Of a stretch of DNA of 64,000 nucleotides, positions 17,539-24,544 are shown in pieces (within the stretch, counting starts at the first letter, position 1; each line of letters starts with the position of its first letter). A program made the position numbers and the translations under genes. Under the pieces are notes generated by a model. That model worked only from the letters and a program-made list of their open reading frames with translations, ran no database searches and was not told the DNA's origin. The DNA is from Sphingopyxis yananensis (GTDB lineage Bacteria > Pseudomonadota > Alphaproteobacteria > Sphingomonadales > Sphingomonadaceae): positions 620,001 to 684,000 of the forward strand of contig NZ_JAJEWI010000005.1 of the NCBI RefSeq assembly GCF_020687785.1, in the 5' to 3' direction.

Positions 17539-18070
17539 GTGGGTTGGGAAATGGAAATGGCAAGAATAGGGAATTTTCTATCCCGCTGATTTTACGATGA
17601 AATAGGATCGGAAGTTGCGGAAGTTTACGATAGCATCCGCGCGAAGAGCCGATGGCGGCGAAAAGAATTGCAGCGCGGCGGGCGAGGGTGATGCGGAGAG
17701 TTCGCTGACAGAGACATGGCGGCGTTGGAGCATGGCCGGATAATATAGGAAAGAGGATATTGCAGACGGGCCGTGACGGGTCGGCCGGTTTGCCTAGGGG
17801 GATTAGGCGAGGGGGATATGTTTTGCCGATGGGCGTGGGGCCGCGTTGGTCGCATGGGCCAAGTAAGAGCCTATTATTTTTGCTTCCCGCCTGTTCAGCC
17901 GAAGCTGGTTTTTCGTGCGATGGCGAAATTCGAGGAGATATGACGGGAGCAGCCACAGTGAGCGTTCCCTCAATCTATCTGGAATGATCATTTTTTCTGA
18001 TTGAAATGATAAAATCAATGGATTTGTGTGATTGATTGCTGGTCCCTAATATGGGTGGCAGGAGACCATC
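17539..18070. other. 532-bp intergenic region before the LysR gene
   Basis: No gene is supported. Open frames on the minus strand are proline- and arginine-rich readings without ribosome sites. The right end (17990-18060) is AT-rich and holds the LysR-type inverted repeat and presumably the promoter of the LysR-TDT pair. The remainder shows nothing I recognise. Confidence 0.5.
18000..18019. promoter_or_regulatory. LysR-type inverted repeat ATTGA-N10-TCAAT
   Basis: ATTGAAATGATAAAATCAAT has exact five-base arms and fits the loose T-N11-A LysR pattern. It ends 51 bases before the LysR ATG, where an autoregulatory site is expected. Confidence 0.45.
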
Positions 18071-18940
18071 ATGACCTTGGAACAATTGCGCATCTTTGTT
18101 GCTGTCGCTGAGCGTGAACATATGACGCGGGCCGCAGAAGCATTGGGTATTACCCAATCGGCGGCCAGCGCCGCCATAGCGGCGCTGGAGGGACGGCATG
18201 ATGTTCCGCTGTTCCACCGTGTAGGGCGCGGCATTGCATTGACGTGGGCGGGCCACATGTTTTTGGAGGAAGCCCGCGCCGTGCTTGGGCGCGCGGCCAT
18301 AGCGGAACGGTCGCTGGCCGAATATCATGGGTTGCAGCGCGGTACGTTGCGTCTGGTCGCCAGTCAGACCATCGCTAGCTATTGGTTGCCGGCGCGCCTT
18401 GCCCAATTCCGCCATCGCCATCCGGCCATTTGCGTCGAGCTGGCTATCGACAATAGCGAAGGGGCCGCAGCCCGTGTGTTGGATGGCCGAGCCGAGCTAG
18501 GCTTTGTAGAGGGCATGATCGATCATCCCGCACTGGCGCATTGGAAAATTGGCGAGGACCATATGCTATTATTGTCGGGTCAAGCCGAAGAGCCGGTGGA
18601 TGATGAGTGGCTCCGCCGTGCGAATTGGATCGTGCGGGAAAAGGGATCGGGAACGCGATCGAGTTTTGAGGAGGTGCTGCGTCATCGTGGGATTGACCCC
18701 GATGCGTTGACCATCGCCATGACATTGCCGTCCAATGAGGCCGTTTGCTCGGCCGTTGAGGCAGGGGCAGGGGTTGCTGTTCTGTCCGAATTGGTGGTGC
18801 GTAGAGCGTTGGCGGGTGGGCATGTATATAAATTACCCTTGTCGATGCCGAGCCGCCCCTTTGAAGCGTTACGGCACAAGGAGCGATATCGCACACGCGC
18901 CGCCGATGCGTTGATCGCATTGATGAAGGAGTTTGCATGA
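18071..18940 (+). CDS. LysR family transcriptional regulator
   Basis: 289 residues. The N-terminal winged helix (residues 1-60: MTLEQLRIFVAVAEREHMTRAAEALGI, split here as the standard opening) is followed by a periplasmic-binding-like sensor domain. SQTIASYWLPARLAQFRHRHP and GTRSSFEEVL are like YeiE and CbbR-related regulators. Its TGA overlaps the ATG of the TDT transporter (18937-18940), so the two are translationally coupled in one operon, unlike the more usual divergent layout. YeiE in E. coli controls sulfite tolerance, and some TDT proteins export sulfite, which suggests but does not prove that ligand. Confidence 0.92.
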   Translation: MTLEQLRIFVAVAEREHMTRAAEALGITQSAASAAIAALEGRHDVPLFHRVGRGIALTWAGHMFLEEARAVLGRAAIAERSLAEYHGLQRGTLRLVASQTIASYWLPARLAQFRHRHPAICVELAIDNSEGAAARVLDGRAELGFVEGMIDHPALAHWKIGEDHMLLLSGQAEEPVDDEWLRRANWIVREKGSGTRSSFEEVLRHRGIDPDALTIAMTLPSNEAVCSAVEAGAGVAVLSELVVRRALAGGHVYKLPLSMPSRPFEALRHKERYRTRAADALIALMKEFA

Positions 18941-20121
18941 TGGTCGCGGATCTAAAGCTGATATTGAACGGCGCTCGTCCGCTGAGCCGCCTTGATCATC
19001 CGCGCGAGATGATCCGCCAGTTTACGCCCAATTGGTTTGCCGTCACCATGGGGACAGGGATTTTGGCCCTTGTTTTGCCCATGATTCCGAAGATTGGCGG
19101 TGCTTTGACCCCTGTGGGTGAGGGGCTGTGGTATGTGAACATCGGCTTGTTCATGCTGTTCACCGCGCTCTATGCAGCGCGTTGGATATTCTATGGCCAT
19201 GAAGCGCGGCGTATTTTCGGCCATAATAGCGTATCGATGTTTATCGGTACGATACCGATGGGCCTTGCGACGATTATCAATGGATGCATCTTTTTTGGTG
19301 TCGCGCGCGTTGGCGATGCTATGGTGTCAGTGGCGCATATGCTGTGGTGGATAGATGTGGCGATGGCGCTGGCATGTGGCGTCTGCATTCCCTATTTGAT
19401 GTTCACGCGGCATGAGCATTCGCTTGATGGGATGACGGCCATATGGCTGCTGCCGGTGGTCGCGGCCGAAGTGGCCGCCGCGAGCGGCGGAATGTTGGCA
19501 CCGCAGCTTGGCGATAGCGGCGCACAATTTGCTGTGCTGGTGACGTCCTATATTTTGTGGGCTTATTCTGTCCCTGTTGCCTTTAGTATTTTGGCGCTGC
19601 TGATTTTGCGCATGGCGCTGCATAAATTGCCGCATGAAAGCATGGCGGCATCGAGTTGGCTGGCGCTTGGCCCCATTGGTACGGGGGCCTTGGCTATGTT
19701 GTTATTGGGCCGGGATGCCCCCGCCATATTGGCTGCTTATGGCTTGGCGGATGTGGGCTTTGTTGCGCAGGGGCTGGGCGTGATGGCGGGCCTGCTTTTG
19801 TGGGGATTTGGGCTGTGGTGGCTGGCCCTCGCGTCCCTGATCACATGGCGGTATTGGCGCGCGGGGATTTCTTTTAATCTTGGCTGGTGGGGATACACAT
19901 TTCCGCTGGGCGTCTTTGCTAGCGCCACCTTTAACCTTGGGGCGGCCGTGCGTTTTTCCATGTTCGACATTGTCGGCACGATATTGGCCCTTGCACTTGG
20001 GCTGATGTGGGTGGTGGTTGCCGGAAAGACACTGATCGGCGGATGGCGCGGCAATTTATTTGTATCGCCTTGTCTTGCGGGTGCGGCGCAAAGGACGGGT
20101 GGCTGTGACAAGAGAGGCTGA
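18937..20121 (+). CDS. TDT family transporter (TehA/Mae1/Ssu1-like)
   Basis: 394 residues with about ten transmembrane helices. FTPNWFAVTMGTGILAL near residue 29 is the family signature, and the conserved Phe/Gly-lined helices continue to WWGYTFPLGVFASATFNLG near 310. The family includes tellurite-resistance TehA, malate permease Mae1 and sulfite pump Ssu1. It is coupled by ATGA overlap to the LysR gene, so expression is probably effector-induced. The substrate is not determined by sequence; a small anion such as sulfite or a C4-dicarboxylate is most likely. A 19-bp terminator stem follows. Confidence 0.9.
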   Translation: MMVADLKLILNGARPLSRLDHPREMIRQFTPNWFAVTMGTGILALVLPMIPKIGGALTPVGEGLWYVNIGLFMLFTALYAARWIFYGHEARRIFGHNSVSMFIGTIPMGLATIINGCIFFGVARVGDAMVSVAHMLWWIDVAMALACGVCIPYLMFTRHEHSLDGMTAIWLLPVVAAEVAAASGGMLAPQLGDSGAQFAVLVTSYILWAYSVPVAFSILALLILRMALHKLPHESMAASSWLALGPIGTGALAMLLLGRDAPAILAAYGLADVGFVAQGLGVMAGLLLWGFGLWWLALASLITWRYWRAGISFNLGWWGYTFPLGVFASATFNLGAAVRFSMFDIVGTILALALGLMWVVVAGKTLIGGWRGNLFVSPCLAGAAQRTGGCDKRG

Positions 20122-20143
20122 TTCTGCCCCGTTTAGGCCCATG

Positions 20144-20196
20144 GCAACAAGCAAGGCTGGATGTTGCCATCCAGCCTTGCTTGTTGCGGTTTTGTT
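20144..20196 (+). terminator. Terminator after the TDT gene, 19-bp stem
   Basis: GCAACAAGCAAGGCTGGAT at 20144-20162 pairs perfectly with 20169-20187 around a six-base loop; GGTTTTG follows. Confidence 0.9.
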
Positions 20197-20211
20197 GTTG
20201 GGCCGTAGGCG

Positions 20212-20442
20212 TTAGGGGCGGAAGCCGCCGAGATTGCGCTTGCTGGACGACAAGGAGAGGACTTTCTTGCCTTTTGGGGTCAGCGCCCATTTTGCACCTT
20301 GTTTGACGACAAGGCCGAGTTCGGCGAGTTCGTCGCGGGTCGTGTCGCTGGGCAGTTGGGCACGGCGGTTGGAAACGCCCTCAAGTGTTGCGCGCTGTGC
20401 TTGATTGAGGATCGGGAGAACGGCTTTTTCTTTTTCAGCCAT
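20212..20442 (-). CDS. Small hypothetical protein, winged-helix-like
   Basis: 76 residues, MAEKEKAVLPILNQAQRATL onward, with a helix-rich first half (RDELAELGLVVKQGAKWALTPKGKKVL) that reads like the recognition helix and wing of a small winged-helix domain. The C-terminus is basic (SSSKRNLGGFRP). The start at 20442 with AAGG upstream is preferred to the longer frame at 20532, whose added residues are not protein-like. It is transcribed in the same direction as nrdB, 110 bases downstream of it. Function unknown. Confidence 0.65.
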   Translation of the reverse strand: MAEKEKAVLPILNQAQRATLEGVSNRRAQLPSDTTRDELAELGLVVKQGAKWALTPKGKKVLSLSSSKRNLGGFRP

Positions 20443-20552
20443 GGGATTTTGCCTTTTTATACAGGAAGGGCGGGGCGCATGGCCCCACCCTGATGTGATG
20501 TCGAAAGCGGTTATGCCAGATTGGACAACCAAGCGCCGCTGTTATTTTACGT

Positions 20553-21614
20553 TTATTCCGCTGCGATGCCCGCGTTGGCGAACATATCGTCGCTGCCGGC
20601 ATTTTCGTCGATGACGGCGGGAGCATCGCCAGCCTTGGCGTTTTTACGGCTGTCGAAGCTGGACCAGACGGTGTTCCAGTCGCCGCGCGTCGCGGCCTTG
20701 CTATATTCTGTCGCACGGGTTTCGAAGAAGTTGGCATGTTCGACGCCGTTCAAGAGCGGGGTCAGCCATGGCAGCGGATGCTCGTCGATCATGTAAATGG
20801 GTTTCAGGCCCAATTGGCCCAGGCGCCAGTCAGCGATGTAGCGGACATATTTCTTGATGTCCTTGGGCGTCATGCCGGGGACTGGACCCATTTCGAACAC
20901 CAGATCGATGAAGGCGTCTTCGATGCGGACGGTTTTTTGGCACATGTCCATGATGTCGTCCTTCACCGATTGGGTGAAGCAATCGCGTTCTTTGACGAAA
21001 GTGTGGAACAGGCGGATGATGCCTTCGCAGTGCAAAGTTTCGTCGCGCACCGACCAAGAGACGATCTGGCCCATGCCCTTCATCTTGTTGAAGCGCGGGA
21101 AGTTCATCAGCATGGCGAAGCTGGCGAAAAGTTGCAGACCTTCGGTGAAGGCCCCGAACATCGCCAAGGTTTTGGCAATATCTTCATCGCTATCGACGCC
21201 GAAGGTATTCAGATAATCATGCTTATCCTTCATTTCCTTATATTGCATGAAGGCGGAATATTCGGATTCTGGCATGCCGATGGTGTCGAGCAAATGGCTG
21301 TAAGCCGCGATATGCACGGTTTCCATGTTGCTGAACGCGGTCAGCATCATTTTGATTTCGGTCGGCTTGAACACGCGGCCATATTTTTCATGGTAGCAAT
21401 CTTGCACTTCCACATCGGCTTGCGTGAAGAAGCGGAAGATTTGCGTCAGCAAATTGCGTTCATGGTCGGACAGCTTTTGTGCCCAATCGCGGCAATCCTC
21501 GCCCAAGGGCACTTCTTCGGGAAGCCAGTGCAATTGTTGCTGACGTTTCCAAAATTCATAAGCCCATGGATATTCGAAAGGCTTGTAGACCTTGCTGGCA
21601 TGAAGAAGAGGCAT
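20553..21614 (-). CDS. nrdB: Ribonucleotide reductase class Ia, beta subunit
   Basis: 353 residues. The diiron ligands and radical tyrosine map onto E. coli NrdB spacing: Asp67 in QADVEVQDC, Glu98 and His101 in METVHIAAY, and Tyr105. The second ligand set is in EGLQLFASF and RDETLHCEG. The intact tyrosine indicates a classical class Ia tyrosyl-radical subunit. It delivers the radical to NrdA for dNTP synthesis. It lies 121 bases downstream of nrdA in the same orientation, with two hairpins in the spacer that might adjust the ratio of the subunits. Confidence 0.97.
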   Translation of the reverse strand: MPLLHASKVYKPFEYPWAYEFWKRQQQLHWLPEEVPLGEDCRDWAQKLSDHERNLLTQIFRFFTQADVEVQDCYHEKYGRVFKPTEIKMMLTAFSNMETVHIAAYSHLLDTIGMPESEYSAFMQYKEMKDKHDYLNTFGVDSDEDIAKTLAMFGAFTEGLQLFASFAMLMNFPRFNKMKGMGQIVSWSVRDETLHCEGIIRLFHTFVKERDCFTQSVKDDIMDMCQKTVRIEDAFIDLVFEMGPVPGMTPKDIKKYVRYIADWRLGQLGLKPIYMIDEHPLPWLTPLLNGVEHANFFETRATEYSKAATRGDWNTVWSSFDSRKNAKAGDAPAVIDENAGSDDMFANAGIAAE

Positions 21615-21660
21615 GGGGCGGACTTTCTATGGGCGCATAGCGCGCTGAAACATATGGGGT

Positions 21661-21725
21661 GATGCGGTTTGACCGGTGATCAGAACCGCATCTTATCATA
21701 TTTTGGCCAAAGACGCGCTTTGGCC
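21661..21725. other. Two hairpins in the nrdA-nrdB spacer
   Basis: GATGCGGTT at 21661-21669 pairs with 21684-21692, and GGCCAAAG at 21705-21712 pairs with CTTTGGCC at 21718-21725. Neither has a U-run on the minus strand, so processing or stability control is likelier than termination. Confidence 0.45.
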
Positions 21726-21735
21726 GAAAAGAGGC

Positions 21736-23682
21736 TTATTGGCAGGCCAAGCATTCATCATAATCGGTGCTTTCACCGATTTCGAATTTGGGGGCGTCGA
21801 TGGTGTTATCCGCCTCTACGCCGCCGGCAAAGCCAGCGCGTTGGACCGACTTGGAACGCAGATAATAGAGCGACTTAATGCCCAATTCCCATGCGCGGTA
21901 GTGGAGCATCAGCAGGTCCCATTTTTCCACATCGGCGGGGATGAACAGGTTGAGCGATTGCGCCTGATCGATGAAGGGCGTGCGGTCCGCAGCCAGTTCG
22001 AGCAGCCAGCGTTGGTCGATTTCAAAGCTGGTCTTGAACGTGTCTTTTTCGTCCACCGTCAGGAAGTCGAGATGTTGGACGCTGCCGCCCTTTTCAAGGA
22101 TGGTGTTCCAAACGGCGTCGCTGTTTTTCGCTTTGTTGATCAGCAAGGATTCCAGATAGGGATTCTTGACGGCAAAGCTGCCCGACAGGGTTTTGTGGGT
22201 GTAGATATTGGCCGGAATAGGTTCGATGCAGGCGCTGGTGCCGCCGCAGATGATCGAGATGGACGCGGTGGGCGCAATCGCCATTTTGCAGCTGAAGCGT
22301 TCCATCACGCCTTGGTCGGCAGCATCAGGGCAGGGGCCGCGTTCATTGGCGAGCAGCATTGAGGCTTGGTCGACTTGGGCGCGGATATGCTTGAAGATTT
22401 TGAGGTTCCAAGACTTGGCCATGGCGCCTTCGAAGGACAGACTGCGTGCTTGAAGGAAGCTGTGGAAACCCATGACGCCCAGACCGACGGACCGTTCGCG
22501 GCTGGCGGAATATTTGGCGCGGGCCATTTCGGGCGGGGCGCGGTCGATATAATCCTGAAGGACATTGTCGAGCATGCGCATGACGTCTTCGATGAACAGC
22601 TTGTCGCCATTCCACTGATCCCATGTTTCAAGGTTCAGCGAGGAAAGGCAGCAAACAGCGGTGCGGTCTTCGCCCAGATGGTCGCGGCCCGTGGGCAGGG
22701 TGATTTCGCTGCACAGGTTGGAGGTCGAAACCTTGAGGCCGAGGTCGCGGTGATGCTTGGGCATGGCGCGGTTCACGGTGTCGGAGAAGACGATATAAGG
22801 CTCGCCCGTGCGGAGGCGGGTTTCCACTAGCTTTTGGAACAGCGAACGGGCGTGCACGGTGGCGCGGACCGAGCCGTCCTTGGGCGAGGTGAGGTCCCAT
22901 TGCTCGTCATTATGGACGGCCTGCATGAAGGCGTCGCTGACGAGGACGCCATGGTGCAGGTTCAGCGCCTTGCGGTTGAAGTCGCCCGTGGTGTTACGGA
23001 TTTCGAGAAATTCTTCGATTTCGGGGTGCGAAATGTCGAGATAGCAAGCCGCCGAACCACGGCGCAGCGAGCCTTGGGAAATGGCCAAGGTCAGGCTGTC
23101 CATCACGCGGACGAAGGGGATGATGCCGCTGGTTTTGCCATTAAGGCCAACGGGTTCGCCAATGCCGCGCACATGGCCCCAATAGGTGCCGATGCCACCG
23201 CCGCGCGACGCGAGCCAGACATTTTCGACCCATGTGTTGACGATTCCGTTCAGGCTGTCGTCCACCGAGTTTAAATAGCAGCTGATGGGCAGGCCGCGAC
23301 CCGTGCCGCCGTTGGACAGGACGGGAGTGGCGGGCATGAACCACAGGCGCGAGATATAGTCATAGAGGCGCTGGGCATGATCTTGGTCGTCGGCATAAGC
23401 GTCGGCGACGCGGGCGAACAGATCTTGGTAGGATTCGCCGGGCAGGAGGTAGCGGTCCTCGAGCGTTTCTTTGCCGAAATCGGTGAGCAGATCGTCACGG
23501 CTGCGGTCCACCTTGATGTCGAAGCGGCGCGCGTGGACGGTGGGCTGGCCCTGATCGTTCAAGCTGGACGTCGCGGCAGCAGCGAGGGTGGCAGCAACGC
23601 CAGCAGACATGGCGTCCGATGAGCTATAATCTGTGGTTGCACCTTCGTTCATATCTGTTCGTTCCGTCGCGCGAAAGTCCAT
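21736..23682 (-). CDS. nrdA: Ribonucleotide reductase class Ia, alpha subunit
   Basis: 648 residues from the preferred ATG at 23682 (AGGGG upstream; MDFRATERTDMNEG matches relatives as I recall them). A start 30 bases downstream is possible. The catalytic barrel is complete: PATPVLSNGG, the GLPISCYLNSVDDS cysteine, NLCSEI, and the radical-transfer tyrosines near SLYYLRS. The C-terminus ends ECLACQ, the CxxC that passes electrons from thioredoxin or glutaredoxin. No N-terminal ATP-cone is seen: the first 45 residues are low-complexity. So the usual dATP off-switch appears absent. Upstream lie a DnaA box and candidate NrdR boxes. Confidence 0.96.
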   Translation of the reverse strand: MDFRATERTDMNEGATTDYSSSDAMSAGVAATLAAAATSSLNDQGQPTVHARRFDIKVDRSRDDLLTDFGKETLEDRYLLPGESYQDLFARVADAYADDQDHAQRLYDYISRLWFMPATPVLSNGGTGRGLPISCYLNSVDDSLNGIVNTWVENVWLASRGGGIGTYWGHVRGIGEPVGLNGKTSGIIPFVRVMDSLTLAISQGSLRRGSAACYLDISHPEIEEFLEIRNTTGDFNRKALNLHHGVLVSDAFMQAVHNDEQWDLTSPKDGSVRATVHARSLFQKLVETRLRTGEPYIVFSDTVNRAMPKHHRDLGLKVSTSNLCSEITLPTGRDHLGEDRTAVCCLSSLNLETWDQWNGDKLFIEDVMRMLDNVLQDYIDRAPPEMARAKYSASRERSVGLGVMGFHSFLQARSLSFEGAMAKSWNLKIFKHIRAQVDQASMLLANERGPCPDAADQGVMERFSCKMAIAPTASISIICGGTSACIEPIPANIYTHKTLSGSFAVKNPYLESLLINKAKNSDAVWNTILEKGGSVQHLDFLTVDEKDTFKTSFEIDQRWLLELAADRTPFIDQAQSLNLFIPADVEKWDLLMLHYRAWELGIKSLYYLRSKSVQRAGFAGGVEADNTIDAPKFEIGESTDYDECLACQ

Positions 23683-23763
23683 TTGGATGGCCCCTGTTGA
23701 TGCAGCGCCAAAGGCGCGCATGTTCGTGAAGATCATAGCTTTTGGGCAGTGCCCCAGCAATTC

Positions 23764-23772
23764 TTATCCACA
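23764..23772 (+). promoter_or_regulatory. Consensus DnaA box TTATCCACA upstream of nrdA
   Basis: An exact TTATCCACA match lies 82 bases upstream of the nrdA ATG. In E. coli nrdAB is controlled by DnaA through similar boxes. A single box could occur by chance. Confidence 0.5.
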
Positions 23773-23858
23773 TCCCAAATGGCTGTGTTTTGGACGCGTG
23801 ATAGGTGCTTCGAAATCCCTTGCGACGCAAAGAATGCGAATTCCCTATTTTGGTCCGA

Positions 23859-23907
23859 ACACTAATTATTGGGGTGTCGATGTTGTCCCGCCTACCACCT
23901 ATAGTGC
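23859..23907. promoter_or_regulatory. Candidate NrdR box pair upstream of nrdA
   Basis: ACACTAATTATTGGGG (23859-23874) matches the remembered NrdR consensus ACACTATATATAGTGT at 11 of 16 positions. CTACCACCTATAGTGC (23892-23907) matches at 10. Their starts are 33 bases apart, near the three-turn spacing usual for tandem NrdR sites. Confidence 0.35.
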
Positions 23908-24307
23908 CATGCGCGGGGGAAAGTTCAAGCCGTTAAATGCTGTTGACTATCCTCGGTTCGTCGAAGTTTCGATTCATGTCATCGCCCCCAAGAGCCGGTT
24001 TTGACGGCAAAGGCAAGGCTTTCTGCGGAAGATCGCTGGCCGCCTGTGGTGGGGAAAAAATTATCAATGAAGCGCATTGGGAAGCATAACCCGCCTGTGC
24101 GGCGGTGAACGGAGGATGTGGACGCAAGAGGTGCGCCATTTTGACCCATAATTTACGTCCGTTGGGCGCAAAGAAATCGGCAATGCATGATTTGCAATCG
24201 AGCCGCGACGCGGTGGACGAGGTTAGAAAAGAGCGAAATGGGATGAGACCATGTGGCTGGGGTGGCTAGGGGCCAGCACTGTGCCGGTCGCTTCTTGCTG
24301 GGCATAT

Positions 24308-24340
24308 GGAAAAGGGTCCCAGCATGACGCTGAGACCCTT
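24308..24340 (-). terminator. Hairpin downstream of the mini-gene
   Basis: AAGGGTCCCAGC at 24312-24323 pairs with 24329-24340 (one mismatch). On the minus strand the stem runs into TTTTCC, a short U-run. Confidence 0.5.
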
Positions 24341-24363
24341 CATTTTGATCGGTTGAGCGACGC

Positions 24364-24426
24364 TTATGCGTGGCTGCTGCCGTTGCCGGTGCCGAAGCCG
24401 AGACCGAGCCATCTCCAAAATGCCAT
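24364..24426 (-). CDS. 20-codon mini-gene with strong ribosome site
   Basis: Encodes MAFWRWLGLGFGTGNGSSHA. AGGAGAAGG lies directly upstream at ideal spacing, a CtrA-like site TTAA-N7-TTTAC lies about 50 bases upstream, and a hairpin follows the stop. The peptide has an aromatic, hydrophobic half and a Gly/Ser-rich half, which would suit membrane surface association. It is too short for homology calls. It might instead be a leader peptide, but no gene follows on this strand before nrdA. Confidence 0.45.
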   Translation of the reverse strand: MAFWRWLGLGFGTGNGSSHA

Positions 24427-24474
24427 GTGCCTTCTCCTATTATGCTGTTCTGGATAGGTACAAGGCCAGAACAG

Positions 24475-24490
24475 TTAACGGAGCGTTTAC
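24475..24490. promoter_or_regulatory. CtrA-like site TTAA-N7-TTTAC
   Basis: One mismatch from the TTAA-N7-TTAAC consensus. It lies 49-64 bases upstream of the mini-gene ATG, between it and the EAL gene stop, with a further TTAACC nearby at about 24499. Confidence 0.35.
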
Positions 24491-24544
24491 CATTTCAATT
24501 AACCAGAATCGAGACAGATTCCGAAAAATGGTATCAAATTGGCA

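Larger units (their letters stand above)
23683..24363. other. 681-bp region between nrdA and the 20-codon mini-gene
   Basis: No protein gene is supported. It holds the DnaA box, the candidate NrdR pair, and the hairpin at 24312-24340. From about 24000 to 24300 I see nothing recognisable. Short plus-strand frames here have no ribosome sites. Confidence 0.5.

Noticed and set aside
17378-17956. 192-codon minus-strand frame in the gap before LysR
   Set aside because: It crosses the terminator at 17484-17538, has no ribosome site, and is proline- and arginine-rich.
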